From an uncultured cyanobacterium (lineage in GTDB: Bacteria > Cyanobacteriota > Cyanobacteriia > PCC-6307 > Cyanobiaceae), in contig CAJWUF010000001.1 in the NCBI GenBank assembly GCA_913047395.1, positions 82,767-125,904 of the forward strand: 43,138 nucleotides of DNA, given 5' to 3'. A model generated the notes under the pieces. The model searched no databases and was not told the origin of the DNA. It worked only from the letters and a program-made list of their open reading frames with translations. Positions 9,013-17,724 of the stretch are shown in pieces. How positions within the stretch are numbered: the first letter of the stretch is position 1; each line of letters begins with the position of its first letter. A program made the translations under genes and the position numbers.

Positions 9013-9702
9013 CTAGCCAAGTGTGGGGATCAAGCGGCCATCTTCCATCTGCACCAAGCGATCCGCGACATCGACTATTCGCGGATCATGCGTGACCATT
9101 AACACTGCACAGGCTTGTTCACGGGCCAGTCTTTGCAATAGATCCACCACTTCCCTACCTGTGACGCTATCAAGAGCTGCTGTTGGTTCATCAGCTAGCA
9201 ACAGTTGAGGTCGAGCCGCTAACGCACGTGCAATAGCAACCCGCTGCTTCTGGCCACCAGAAAGATCATGAGGCAGCTTGCTGAGGTGATCGTCCAACCC
9301 CACAGCCCGCAACCAATAACGAGCCTGATCACGACGCGCCCGATAAGAGAGTTCTGGCAACAAATCAGCCCCCATCTGCACGTTCTGCTCAGCAGTAAGA
9401 CACCGCAATAGGTTGTGCCCCTGAAAAATCATGCCGATATGACGTCGCAACTTTTGGCGTTGGCCACGATGTGATCCATGCAGCTGATGGCCAAACACAC
9501 AAACATCTCCCTGCTGAACCTTGCGCAGCGCTCCGATCAAGGTGAGCAGTGTGGTCTTACCGCAACCTGAAGGGCCGGTAAGCAATACCACCTCACCAGG
9601 AGCTATTTGCATTGAAATTGACTGCAGTACCTGACGACGCATCGCACCTGTGCCAAACCAATGACTAAGACCCTCAACTTGAACAGTGAGACGCTCATTC
9701 AT
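9013..9702 (-). CDS. devA: DevA-type ABC transporter ATPase
   Basis: ATPase of a DevBCA/MacAB-like exporter. 229 aa with Walker A LLTGPSGCGKTTLL, Q-loop IFQGHNLL, signature LSGGQKQRVAIARAL, Walker B LLLADEPTAALD and the switch His in VTHDPRI, all in order; it belongs to the LolD/MacB/DevA group. It lies downstream of devC, 45 bp away, with a GGAGGAC-like Shine-Dalgarno (minus-strand GGAGGACATAACC) directly before the ATG. Powers export of a lipid or hydrophobic substrate with DevB and DevC; the substrate in a unicellular non-heterocystous organism is unknown. Confidence 0.92.
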   Translation of the reverse strand: MNERLTVQVEGLSHWFGTGAMRRQVLQSISMQIAPGEVVLLTGPSGCGKTTLLTLIGALRKVQQGDVCVFGHQLHGSHRGQRQKLRRHIGMIFQGHNLLRCLTAEQNVQMGADLLPELSYRARRDQARYWLRAVGLDDHLSKLPHDLSGGQKQRVAIARALAARPQLLLADEPTAALDSVTGREVVDLLQRLAREQACAVLMVTHDPRIVDVADRLVQMEDGRLIPTLG

Positions 9703-9747
9703 GGTTATGTCCTCCTGAGCGAAAAAAGTAAAAAGAGGATGAACCCA

Positions 9748-10920
9748 TCAAAAAATCTCCGCCGGATCGGCATCCACTAATCGACGCATGGCCATCAAGG
9801 CAGAGCCCATGCACATCACCAGAATCAAGCTGAAAACAAGCGTGGCCCTAGGTAAATCCATTGCCACAGGCAACTTTGTGGAACTACGAACCAAGGCATA
9901 AAGGCCTTGACCAGCGGCATAGGCCGGCACATAGCCCATTACTGCCAAGAAGACCCCCTCTCGGGCGACTACACCCATGAGAGTGTTCAAGCGATAGCCC
10001 ATCGCCAACAATGTGGCGTACTCAGGCAAATGATCGCTGACATCGCTGTAGAGAATCTGATAAACAATCACGCACCCCACCACAAAACCCATAGCCGCAC
10101 CAAGACTGAAAATGAAGCCAATGGAAGTACTGCTGCGCCAGTAATTCTTCTCGAAATCAATGAAATCCTGGCGAGTGAAAACCTGTACATCGCTGGGCAA
10201 GCTCTCTTTTAGGGATCGAGTAACAGCCTCAGGATCGGCCCCTGGACGCAATCTCACTAAACCAATCTCAATACTTCCAGGCGGAGTACTGGGCAATAGC
10301 TCAAGGAATGTCTCTCTACTAGTAAGCAAATTGCCATCAGCACCAAACGATGGCCCCAAGCTCACCAACCCAGTCACGCGTACCCGTTTACCGGCGAGCT
10401 CAGTCTCCACAATGCGACCTTCCTCGAACCACTCGGCGATAGGTCCAAACTCAGTTCGAGAACGCTTGTCAAACAAAACTCTTCCACGACTGGTCAACGA
10501 TTTGGCCTTGGCTGCTAACTCAGGATCGGTAAATAACGGATCGATCGGCTCAAAACCCAAGGCCAGAATTGAGCGTGTCTTAAGGGTTTCCGGATTTCTC
10601 CACAGCAGAAAATTCCAATTCACTGGTGTAGTGCCCTGCACATCCGGATGTGCCATGGCCTGCACTAATCGACGCCGAGGGAATCCACTCATGCTGATCG
10701 AGCTCATTGAACGAGGGCTCATCAACACCAAGTCAGCATCAAACAAGCGATGCACCGTGACACTGGCATCGAACAATCCGTCTCGGAAACCCAACTGCAT
10801 AAACATCAAGATTCCCGCGAAGCAAATGCCCGCCAAAGCAACCATCAACCGCAAAGGTTGACGACTAAGCAACAACCAAGCCAAAGGGATCCTTCGCCCT
10901 TGCCAAAAACCAGACGTCAC
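9748..10920 (-). CDS. devC: DevC-type ABC transporter permease (FtsX-like)
   Basis: Membrane permease of the DevBCA exporter. 390 aa: one N-terminal membrane helix (residues about 20-42, LRLMVALAGICFAGILMFMQ), a large periplasmic domain of about 220 residues, then three helices in the C-terminal FtsX-like domain (IGFIFSLGAAMGFVVGCVIVY, a central one near VVAREGVFLAVMGYVPAY, and ATLVFSLILVMCMG). Its ATG overlaps the devB stop by 4 bp, indicating translational coupling. In heterocyst formers the homologue exports glycolipids; here the role is probably a general envelope-lipid or stress exporter (inference). Confidence 0.9.
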   Translation of the reverse strand: MTSGFWQGRRIPLAWLLLSRQPLRLMVALAGICFAGILMFMQLGFRDGLFDASVTVHRLFDADLVLMSPRSMSSISMSGFPRRRLVQAMAHPDVQGTTPVNWNFLLWRNPETLKTRSILALGFEPIDPLFTDPELAAKAKSLTSRGRVLFDKRSRTEFGPIAEWFEEGRIVETELAGKRVRVTGLVSLGPSFGADGNLLTSRETFLELLPSTPPGSIEIGLVRLRPGADPEAVTRSLKESLPSDVQVFTRQDFIDFEKNYWRSSTSIGFIFSLGAAMGFVVGCVIVYQILYSDVSDHLPEYATLLAMGYRLNTLMGVVAREGVFLAVMGYVPAYAAGQGLYALVRSSTKLPVAMDLPRATLVFSLILVMCMGSALMAMRRLVDADPAEIF

Positions 10921-11939
10921 GATGGCTGGAAGCGGGCTATCACCTTCATGCCCGTAAGGCGCTTGACCTGATCCGCCGAGCTGGGATCAAGACTGACTCG
11001 AACTTCAACCACGCGAGCATCTGCATCACCAGTGGGATCAGTTGAGAGCACCTTGCGCTGACGCACCTGGGGACTGATGCGCTCCACGCGACCTCTCAAA
11101 GATCCTTTAAAGCCGCCATTTTCACTGGTCAAGCTAACGATCTGACCAATATTTACTCGATTTACATCCGACTCATAGACCTCGATCAGAGCTTCCATCG
11201 TCTGATTTGCACCTACTTCCAGCACTCCGTCACTATCTGGACGCTCGCCTACTCGAGTGTGCACCCTTAGCACCACTCCATCGATGGGAGACTTCAATTC
11301 GCTATCAGCAAGATCAGCCTCCAGACCGCGACGTTCCGCTAAAGCCTCGCGCCGATTGCCCTCAAGCTTGACCAGTTCTTCTTGTCTTTCCTCTAAATCC
11401 ACTAGTGATGCAGCTCCGACCACAGCAGCCTCCTGGTAGCGAGTCACCTCACGCTTTTGCATGCGCAGCTGAACATCGAGAGTCTCCAAACGGGCCTGGA
11501 CAGCTCGGAGATCAGCAAGGATCTTGGGTCGGGAATCAAACTCTGCCAATACCTGGCCACGCTTCACCTGATCACCTTCACGAACCATTAGCACCGCGAC
11601 CCTAGGGGTGCCACCAAAGCCGCCCATAGGGGCAGCAAGGCGACGCACATCACCTGCGGGCTCAAGCTGCCCCAAAGCTGCAACAGCCTCAATAGGTCTT
11701 GCTGCTGGAGTTAGCGCAGGGCTGACCAGAGGTGCCGCAGGGCGACGAGTGAGACTCCAAACCCAAGTGATTAGAGCTAAGCAAAGACCAGCCGCTAGCA
11801 ACCAGAGCCAGGTTTTACTGTTTAAAGAGGAGAGGGATCGTCGAACAACATCTCCTCGATGTAGCGATCCGCCCACTGAGGATTGAAGGCCTTCTCCAGC
11901 ACACCTCGTGTCTTGTCGTTGCGTTTCTGTTGAAGGCAA
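10917..11939 (-). CDS. devB: DevB-type membrane fusion protein (HlyD family)
   Basis: Periplasmic adaptor that links DevC to an outer-membrane TolC-type channel. One N-terminal membrane anchor ([20 protein letters not shown]), a barrel-sandwich/lipoyl half ([18 protein letters not shown]), a coiled-coil hairpin (about 130-200; [20 protein letters not shown]), the second lipoyl half ([19 protein letters not shown]) and a beta-barrel. The ATG at 11939 gives a 118-bp overlap with pcyA; a GTG at 11876 is possible but still overlaps by 55 bp, so overlap with pcyA is unavoidable. First gene of devBCA, likely cotranscribed with pcyA. Confidence 0.9.
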   Translation of the reverse strand: MPSTETQRQDTRCAGEGLQSSVGGSLHRGDVVRRSLSSLNSKTWLWLLAAGLCLALITWVWSLTRRPAAPLVSPALTPAARPIEAVAALGQLEPAGDVRRLAAPMGGFGGTPRVAVLMVREGDQVKRGQVLAEFDSRPKILADLRAVQARLETLDVQLRMQKREVTRYQEAAVVGAASLVDLEERQEELVKLEGNRREALAERRGLEADLADSELKSPIDGVVLRVHTRVGERPDSDGVLEVGANQTMEALIEVYESDVNRVNIGQIVSLTSENGGFKGSLRGRVERISPQVRQRKVLSTDPTGDADARVVEVRVSLDPSSADQVKRLTGMKVIARFQPS

Positions 11940-12613
11940 TAGGAAAGCTGACCCTTATGCCTCTGGATCGTAGATGCCGCCAAACAAGTATCAGGCGTTG
12001 CTTCAACTACAGCGCAAGCAAGAGCGCTGAGATAGCCATCTACCAAATCCACAAACCAGCCTTCCTCCTGACTACTAGCAGGACGGATGAACTGCACAAA
12101 CGGCGAAAAGATCGATCCCCATGCAGGCAATTCCCTCACCTGCTCAAAGGCCGGAATAGGAAGGGCCTCAAGACCTCGCAAAATTGCCAATGGCAACTGT
12201 TGACCTACTGGCGAGAGGTCAACAATGGCCGCCGAAATACCGGCAGGTCCAGCGACGACATCCGCTCCAAAAATTGGCAGATCAAAACGGGGATCCGGGA
12301 AGAAGACGCTATGGAGGATCTGTAAACCAGCACCCAAGCTGGCGATCTCCAGATGCAACTTACGAAGCCCCCGACAGCGATGTAACTCATTACTAATGAA
12401 CAACTCCTCTCCATCAAGGAAGCCGCTTATCGCCACAAGTTCTGGGTCCACCACAAGCGGGGTGAGCTCAGGCAACTGAACTCTGCAATTCCTGATCCGC
12501 TCGGCCAATGCCTCCACAAGAGGGTGGATTGCCGGGCCGCTGGTGGAAGAAGAAAGCGGCAAAATGGCAACAAGGCTATGAATGAGACTGTCGCACCTTG
12601 TCAACCCCGCCAC
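11822..12613 (-). CDS. pcyA: Phycocyanobilin:ferredoxin oxidoreductase
   Basis: Four-electron, ferredoxin-dependent reduction of biliverdin IXalpha to phycocyanobilin, the chromophore for phycobiliproteins and phytochrome-class photoreceptors. 263 aa, about 15 longer at the N-terminus than typical. Family landmarks: [18 protein letters not shown] (containing the conserved active-site Glu), [12 protein letters not shown] (conserved His), [20 protein letters not shown] (conserved Asp), and a C-terminal [20 protein letters not shown]. All expected catalytic positions appear retained. The C-terminus overlaps devB. If the host lacks phycobilisomes, as low-light Prochlorococcus does, PcyA would serve residual phycoerythrin or photoreceptor chromophores. 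Confidence 0.95.
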   Translation of the reverse strand: MAGLTRCDSLIHSLVAILPLSSSTSGPAIHPLVEALAERIRNCRVQLPELTPLVVDPELVAISGFLDGEELFISNELHRCRGLRKLHLEIASLGAGLQILHSVFFPDPRFDLPIFGADVVAGPAGISAAIVDLSPVGQQLPLAILRGLEALPIPAFEQVRELPAWGSIFSPFVQFIRPASSQEEGWFVDLVDGYLSALACAVVEATPDTCLAASTIQRHKGQLSYCLQQKRNDKTRGVLEKAFNPQWADRYIEEMLFDDPSPL

Positions 12614-12962
12614 TGCAACAAAATGGATATTTGCAGGTTTTTGCAGTGCGCTAACAGGAAGCAGTTAAATAGTCAGGACATTTGAGCATTCAACACAGCC
12701 CAGTTCTATTAACAAAAACGGCCGGTATGTTGGTGAGCCAATTCGAGAAAATTGGCGAATATATATGAGTACGCAAAACTCGCTTCATATGCAAACTAAA
12801 CACTGCTGATTGCCTGATCAAGTTTCCTTTAGAAGCCACTTCAAGATAAATAAAATAATTAGACTATCAATACCATAACTATATGGGCTTCACGAATAAT
12901 TTCAACTGCGGGATTGTGATTTAGCCATTTATGCCCATAATACGCTTACCTTTTTGCGAACC
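12614..12962. other. 349-bp AT-rich divergent intergenic region
   Basis: Lies between pcyA (-) and the 57-aa ORF (+), so it should carry both promoters. It contains a perfect inverted repeat, GCCAATT-N6-AATTGGC at 12737-12756, followed by an ATATATAT-like tract. Nothing protein-coding is visible. Confidence 0.5.
12737..12756. promoter_or_regulatory. Perfect 7-bp dyad, candidate operator
   Basis: GCCAATT-CGAGAA-AATTGGC, a 20-bp dyad with a 6-bp centre, in the divergent pcyA/57-aa promoter region. No U-run on either side, so not a terminator. The spacing suits a dimeric regulator (inference). Confidence 0.35.
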
Positions 12963-13136
12963 ATGCTGAGTACTGTTTTTGCAATGGCTCTTGACTTGGG
13001 CCCAATCACGGTTGGGGCCATTGTACTTTTCGGAGTGTTATTCATTGCGATGTTTGGCATCAGCTCAGCCTTTGGGGGCTTTCAAGGAATCTTTGCCTGG
13101 ACCCAAGAAAAGCCAGACGAGCAATTAAAGAAATAA
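12963..13136 (+). CDS. Small single-span membrane protein, 57 aa, unknown
   Basis: Not recognised. From the ATG at 12963 it reads MLSTVFAMALDLGPITVG, then one long hydrophobic helix (AIVLFGVLFIAMFGISSAF), then a soluble tail with W and several charges (FAWTQEKPDEQLKK). The track start (TTG at 12954) is less likely; an ATG at 12984 would give a 50-aa form starting MALDLGP. Size and topology resemble small thylakoid photosystem or cytochrome b6f subunits, but it does not match any I know by sequence. It stands alone with long gaps on both sides. Confidence 0.6.
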   Translation: MLSTVFAMALDLGPITVGAIVLFGVLFIAMFGISSAFGGFQGIFAWTQEKPDEQLKK

Positions 13137-13577
13137 CGCGTGAATCTGCCAAGCAAAAGGCTGTCAATACCTCAAGAGACAGCTCACTACCTTAAAATAG
13201 AGACTGAGCTTTAATCACTTCAAAAAATTCATTACAAGATAAATACCTGGACTCATATTTATCAACAAGTGAGAATGAGCTCTAGGAGCACAAGAAAGAT
13301 CAATTCAAGCAAGTAAATGGTTCATGAATAAAGTAAAGCTTCCGCCTACTTTGCCTTGTTAATTGAATATTGAGACTGCAGCCAAAACATATGAGCTGCA
13401 ATTATTAATTCAAAAACGATACTCAGATATCTAACTTATCGATAGCTGAAGATAAATTCTAATTAGATAAAAGGGCCCTCGACTTGACACTGACGAACAC
13501 GGCTAAAGTCGGTTGGTAGTGTTGATCGCATCAAAACGTTCGTTACTGAACTACGTTCTTAGCAAATACAAGCCGAT
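13137..13577. other. 441-bp gene-free region upstream of the M16 pair
   Basis: AT-rich, no ORF above 40 codons that looks coding. A weak hairpin GCTGTC-N12-GACAGC follows the 57-aa gene (about 13164-13187) and may end its transcript, although there is no strong U-tract. The promoter of the M16 operon must be in the last 150 bp, but no clear -35/-10 pair stands out. Confidence 0.45.
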
Positions 13578-14867
13578 ATGGGCCTTTGCCAAACACCTCT
13601 GGCACACTCCACCCCTGAGCCCAATCTTCAACATTGGACCCTGAAAAACGGGACTAGATGCGTGATGGCATCCATGCCGGACGCACCACTTACATGTTTA
13701 GACCTCTGGTGCAAGGCAGGTAGTTCCAGTGAAAACAAAGGAGAAGAGGGAATAGCTCATTTTCTTGAACACATGGTGTTCAAGGGCAGCAATCACCTAA
13801 AGGCTGGTGAGTTCGATCGAGAAATAGAAGCACTCGGAGGCAGCAGCAATGCCGCCACAGGTTTCGATGACGTGCACTTTCACGTTCTGGTACCACCAAC
13901 AGCAGCCACTGCAGCCCTAGATCTGCTGCTCAACCTTGTTCTGACACCAGCATTACGCCAAGAGGCTTATGCCACAGAGCGAGAGGTGGTTTTAGAAGAA
14001 ATTGCCCAATTCCAAGATCAACCAGATGATCAGGTCCTAAAGCAGCTACTCAAGGCCTGCTGCGAAGAGCATCCCTACGGCCGGCCCATCCTTGGTTTTG
14101 AAGCAAGCCTAAAAGAAAGCACCCCAGAACAAATGCGGGGATTTCATAGCCGTCGTTATCGCGGCCCAAACTGCTGCCTAGCGATTGCAGGTGCCATTCC
14201 TAAAGAACTGGAAGAGATCTTGAGCAACAGCCAACTAGCCCAGCTCGATTACAAAGCAACAGATGAAGTAGAGCTTGCCTATCAACCAAATCTCAACTTC
14301 CGAAAAGGACGACTAGAAATTCAAATTCCAAGGCTTGAGTCCACTCGCCTATTAATGACCTGGCCAATGCCCCCTGCCAAAAACCAAGAGATGGTGATGG
14401 GAGCAGATCTCGCCACCACTTTGCTTGCAGAGGGTCGCCGCAGTCGGCTAGTGCATCACCTCAGAGAGGAATTGCAAATCGTGGAGTCAATCGATATGGA
14501 TATAACCGTCTTAGAACAGGGCAGCCTTGTATTGCTAGAAGCCTGCTGCCATGAGAAGCAGTTAAAACGAGTAGAAAAAGAAATCCATAAATTGCTTCGA
14601 GCCAGCCTCGACTCAACTCCAAAAAGCCAAGAACTCGAACGTGCACGGCAGCTAATAAGCAATGGGCTTTGTTTCAGCCTTGAAGCTGTTAGTCAAGTGG
14701 CCGGCCTTGCCGGCAGCCAGGCTCTATGGAATCGTCCTCAGCCCTTATTGGCACCACTTGAACATCTGCCTGCATGGACACCGGCGCGACTCCACAAGGA
14801 GATGCTTCCACTGCTGCAACCCGAACACAGCTTCACCTTGATCGCAAGACCAATGGAGGCAAGCTAA
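13578..14867 (+). CDS. M16 family zinc peptidase, catalytic member
   Basis: Processing-peptidase-like metallopeptidase (M16B). The inverted zinc motif HxxEH is present as HFLEH at residues 61-65, with the third ligand Glu in the following EREVVLEEIAQ segment about 75 residues on. 429 aa, the usual two-domain M16B size. The next gene starts inside its stop (TAATG) and encodes a paralogue without the zinc motif, so the two probably form a heterodimer like mitochondrial MPP alpha/beta. Substrate unknown; a role in degrading or processing targeting or signal peptides is plausible. Confidence 0.92.
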   Translation: MGLCQTPLAHSTPEPNLQHWTLKNGTRCVMASMPDAPLTCLDLWCKAGSSSENKGEEGIAHFLEHMVFKGSNHLKAGEFDREIEALGGSSNAATGFDDVHFHVLVPPTAATAALDLLLNLVLTPALRQEAYATEREVVLEEIAQFQDQPDDQVLKQLLKACCEEHPYGRPILGFEASLKESTPEQMRGFHSRRYRGPNCCLAIAGAIPKELEEILSNSQLAQLDYKATDEVELAYQPNLNFRKGRLEIQIPRLESTRLLMTWPMPPAKNQEMVMGADLATTLLAEGRRSRLVHHLREELQIVESIDMDITVLEQGSLVLLEACCHEKQLKRVEKEIHKLLRASLDSTPKSQELERARQLISNGLCFSLEAVSQVAGLAGSQALWNRPQPLLAPLEHLPAWTPARLHKEMLPLLQPEHSFTLIARPMEAS

Positions 14868-16150
14868 TGAATCCTCTTGATCTGGTTCTTGATCCAGTTA
14901 CAGCACCAGGAGTAATCGCTGCCAAGCTCTGGATTAAAGGAGGCAGTAGTGCTGATCCCCAAGGACAACGGGGCGTGCATCAACTGCTCGGATCACTATT
15001 AACCCGTGGATGTGGCCCTTATGACCATCTTGCGCTGGCTGATCTTGTTGAAGGCTGCGGAGCTGGGCTTCGCTGCGACACCCACGAAGATGGAATGCTG
15101 ATCAGCCTCAAATGTGCCGATCGTGATGCCGAGCGACTGTTGTCTTTACTTGGCTGGATGCTCATTGATCCGCATCTTGATCCAAATCAAGTAAAGCTCG
15201 AACGGGAGCTCAGCCTTCAGGCCTTGCAAAGGCAAAGAGAAGACCCCTTTCACCTTGCTTTTGACGGCTGGCGAAACATGGCCTACGGCAATGGGCCATA
15301 CGGACACGACCCCCTCGGCTTTAGCGAAGACCTCAAGCAGCTAGGACGTGAGCAACTGTTTTCTCTGGTTGATCGCCTGAGCGCAAATTCACCAGTGCTT
15401 GCCCTCGCGGGGAACCTTCCAGCAGACCTTGAGCAGAGTCTAGGAAGCATGGAATCTTTTCAACGCTGGTCCGATAAACCAACACCACCAGCGATGAAAT
15501 CCGACTCAGGCACGACCTCCTCGCAGAACGCCCTAAGCAAAACCAACCTCAGTCTTCAAAACGAACCAACCGCTCAGGTAGTAATGATGCTCGGTCAGCC
15601 AAGCCTTTCACATGGCCATGAAGATGATCTTGCACTGCGCCTACTGAATTGTCACCTGGGATTAGGTATGTCGAGCCTGCTATTTAGACGACTAAGAGAA
15701 GAACATGGAGTGGCCTATGACGTAGGCATTCATCACCCTGTCAGAGAAGGTGCCGCACCATTTGTATTGCATGCATCAACAAGCGAAGAGAAGGCTCAAC
15801 TCACCCTTCAGCTGCTGCTCGAGTGCTGGTGGGAACTAAGCCAACAACCTTTATCAGAAGAAGATATGGCGCTAGCGCGCGCGAAATTTCATGGTCAGCT
15901 TGCCCATGGAGCCCAAACCACAGGTCAAAGAGCAGAACGCCGAGCCCAATTACGTGTACTAGGTCTGCCCGCTAACTATGACCAGCACAGCTTGGAAGAG
16001 ATCAAGAACCTTGATGGCATCTCTCTACAGAAGGCAGCTCAACGACATCTCCAGACGCCCATGCTCAGCCTCTGTGGACCAGAAGCCAGTCTTCAGAACC
16101 TTGCCAAAGACTGGCAACAGCAGGCAGTTAAGCCATATTTAATCGCCTGA
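14867..16150 (+). CDS. M16 family peptidase-like protein lacking the zinc motif
   Basis: Non-catalytic partner of the preceding M16 peptidase. The ATG at 14867 overlaps the upstream stop by 1 nt; the longer ORF from 14774 is not needed. 427 aa. At the place of HxxEH it has HQLLG, so it cannot bind zinc in the normal way. The C-terminal half carries the hallmark LFRRLREEHGVAYDVGIHH segment used for substrate binding in the family. Expected to bind substrate and complete the closed chamber with the active subunit. Converges with the SipA-like gene, overlapping it by 12 bp. Confidence 0.9.
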   Translation: MNPLDLVLDPVTAPGVIAAKLWIKGGSSADPQGQRGVHQLLGSLLTRGCGPYDHLALADLVEGCGAGLRCDTHEDGMLISLKCADRDAERLLSLLGWMLIDPHLDPNQVKLERELSLQALQRQREDPFHLAFDGWRNMAYGNGPYGHDPLGFSEDLKQLGREQLFSLVDRLSANSPVLALAGNLPADLEQSLGSMESFQRWSDKPTPPAMKSDSGTTSSQNALSKTNLSLQNEPTAQVVMMLGQPSLSHGHEDDLALRLLNCHLGLGMSSLLFRRLREEHGVAYDVGIHHPVREGAAPFVLHASTSEEKAQLTLQLLLECWWELSQQPLSEEDMALARAKFHGQLAHGAQTTGQRAERRAQLRVLGLPANYDQHSLEEIKNLDGISLQKAAQRHLQTPMLSLCGPEASLQNLAKDWQQQAVKPYLIA

Positions 16151-16378
16151 GGCGCTATCACCATCTGATAAACCCACCACCAGGCGCTCCAGTGGGATCA
16201 GGAAAGTGCCCTGACGAAACCGCACAGCCGCAATGCCCTTGGCACGCAACTCAACGACCTCACCAAATTCATCAGGCGAAATCAAATCCGATGGTCGCAG
16301 CATTGGCATTGGATCAGCGGTCTTGAGATAAGGCAAAGGCACATTCAGGCGTACCTGTTCACCAATGGCTGGTTCCAT
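16139..16378 (-). CDS. sipA: SipA-like protein (DUF3148), putative NblS partner
   Basis: 79-aa protein from Met 16378 (MEPAIGEQVRLNVPLPYLKT); the track start at 16420 adds 14 residues that lack family resemblance. The core PYLKTADPMPMLRPSDLI followed by a Gly/Val-rich beta-strand segment and VRFRQGTFLIPLERL is the pattern I associate with SipA. In Synechococcus elongatus SipA binds the histidine kinase NblS and stimulates its activity in light and nutrient-stress signalling (established for the family). Lies antisense between the M16 genes and bioY, 56 bp from the bioY start. Confidence 0.75.
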   Translation of the reverse strand: MEPAIGEQVRLNVPLPYLKTADPMPMLRPSDLISPDEFGEVVELRAKGIAAVRFRQGTFLIPLERLVVGLSDGDSASGD

Positions 16379-16434
16379 AAAAACTGGGCAGTACAACTCT
16401 CCTACTGCAGGATGGAGCAAGCTGACTTTTATTT

Positions 16435-17007
16435 GTGCGGGCCCTAGCTAACTGGAGCGGCGCCCTTGCCGGCCTAATGATGATCCTTGTTGGAGGGTTA
16501 ATACCTGCTGCTCTACTACTCCTAGATATGGACTTGCACCCAAAGGTGTTAAGCCTGCCAAGCACTTGGCAGGTACCAGCTCTTTTGCTCTGTGCGCTCG
16601 TATGTGGCCCACGTGCCGGAGTAATCGCAGCAGTGGCCTATCTCACCATTGGCCTGGTTGACCTGCCGGTATTTCATGGAGGTGGAGGACTGAGTTATGT
16701 GATGACACCAGGCTTTGGCTACTTAGCAGGTTTCGTGCCGGCCGCATGGCTCAGCGGACGCCTATCCCAACAGAACGATATGAATGATGTGCCGCACCTG
16801 ACCATGTCAGCCATCGCAGGGCTAATCATGCTTCAACTCTGCGGCCTACTCAATCTGGTTATCGGATCTGCCCTATACCAGTGGCCAGATCCCCTCCCTG
16901 AACTCCTGTTTAGCTATACCCTAGGCCCACTACCCGCTCAGCTAGTCCTCTGTGCAGGCGTTGGCGTACTTGCCCTGCCATTGCGGCATCTGCTGTTCGT
17001 CGAATGA
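16435..17007 (+). CDS. bioY: Biotin transporter substrate-binding subunit BioY
   Basis: Integral membrane S-component of an ECF-type biotin transporter. 190 aa, GTG start, about six hydrophobic helices. The BioY signature region PVFHGGGGLSYVMTPGFGYL is intact. Its stop overlaps the lspA start (ATGA, 17004-17007), so the two are translationally coupled. No ECF ATPase genes are nearby; BioY can work alone or share energising modules encoded elsewhere. Confidence 0.93.
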   Translation: MRALANWSGALAGLMMILVGGLIPAALLLLDMDLHPKVLSLPSTWQVPALLLCALVCGPRAGVIAAVAYLTIGLVDLPVFHGGGGLSYVMTPGFGYLAGFVPAAWLSGRLSQQNDMNDVPHLTMSAIAGLIMLQLCGLLNLVIGSALYQWPDPLPELLFSYTLGPLPAQLVLCAGVGVLALPLRHLLFVE

Positions 17008-17483
17008 ATCAACGTCAAATAAAACCCCGTTCAATACTGCTGATCAGCATCCTGCTCATGCTGATCGATCAAATCAGCAAGAACTGGGCTCGTCAGAAAC
17101 TCAGCTCAGGATTAACCATCCCTTTTGTTCCTGGCTTATTGCAATTCCGCCTGGTAAGCAACACAGGCGCTGCCTTCAGCCTTTTCGAAGGCGCAACACC
17201 CTTACTAGGACTACTCAGCCTCGCTGTAGCAATCGGCTTGATCGTTTGGCTATGGCGCAAAGGCCCTATGCCGAAATGGCAAGGTCTTGCATTGGCCTTT
17301 CTACTTGGCGGCACCATCGGCAATGGCATAGACCGCTGGCGACTAGGACATGTGAGCGACTTCCTCCAACTGGTACCAGTGGACTTTCCGATTTTCAACA
17401 CAGCTGATGTGGCAATCAATTTGGCCGTGATCTGCTTTGGGATTGATGCACTAACCCGACGTCATGGTCATAAGCACACCTAA
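17004..17483 (+). CDS. lspA: Lipoprotein signal peptidase (signal peptidase II)
   Basis: Membrane aspartyl protease that removes signal peptides from diacylglyceryl-modified prolipoproteins. 159 aa, four membrane helices. Motifs in order: MLIDQISKNW, SNTGAAFSLF, GGTIGNGIDRW with the first catalytic Asp, and FNTADVAINLAV with the second. Overlaps bioY by 4 bp. Confidence 0.97.
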   Translation: MNQRQIKPRSILLISILLMLIDQISKNWARQKLSSGLTIPFVPGLLQFRLVSNTGAAFSLFEGATPLLGLLSLAVAIGLIVWLWRKGPMPKWQGLALAFLLGGTIGNGIDRWRLGHVSDFLQLVPVDFPIFNTADVAINLAVICFGIDALTRRHGHKHT

Positions 17484-17487
17484 GCGA

Positions 17488-17724
17488 ATGACCATATCTC
17501 GAATGTTCAGCCATCAATTCGATCACCCTGATCGAAAGGTGGTGCTTGTTGTTGATGGCAAGAATCTCAAGGTCATCAACCATGAGCATTTTGAGGACCT
17601 CGTTTTTGACCTCTTGCTAGACAATGATGACTGCAGTCCTTCAAAGAGCCCTAGCGCCCTGACGGAATCCCTCTTGGTAGACATCATCCAATCTGCAGGC
17701 AGAGGAAGCATGTCGATTAAATGA
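17488..17724 (+). CDS. Hypothetical protein, 78 aa, between lspA and the GTPase gene
   Basis: Not recognised. The ATG at 17488 follows the lspA stop by 4 bp; the track start at 17464 would overlap lspA, and Met at 17503 is a third option. Reads MTISRMFSHQFDHPDRKVVL, then an acidic stretch (EHFEDLVFDLLLDNDD). No membrane span. Its stop overlaps the GTPase start (ATGA), so it is cotranslated within the bioY-lspA-GTPase operon. Coupling on both sides argues that it is real. Confidence 0.65.
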   Translation: MTISRMFSHQFDHPDRKVVLVVDGKNLKVINHEHFEDLVFDLLLDNDDCSPSKSPSALTESLLVDIIQSAGRGSMSIK

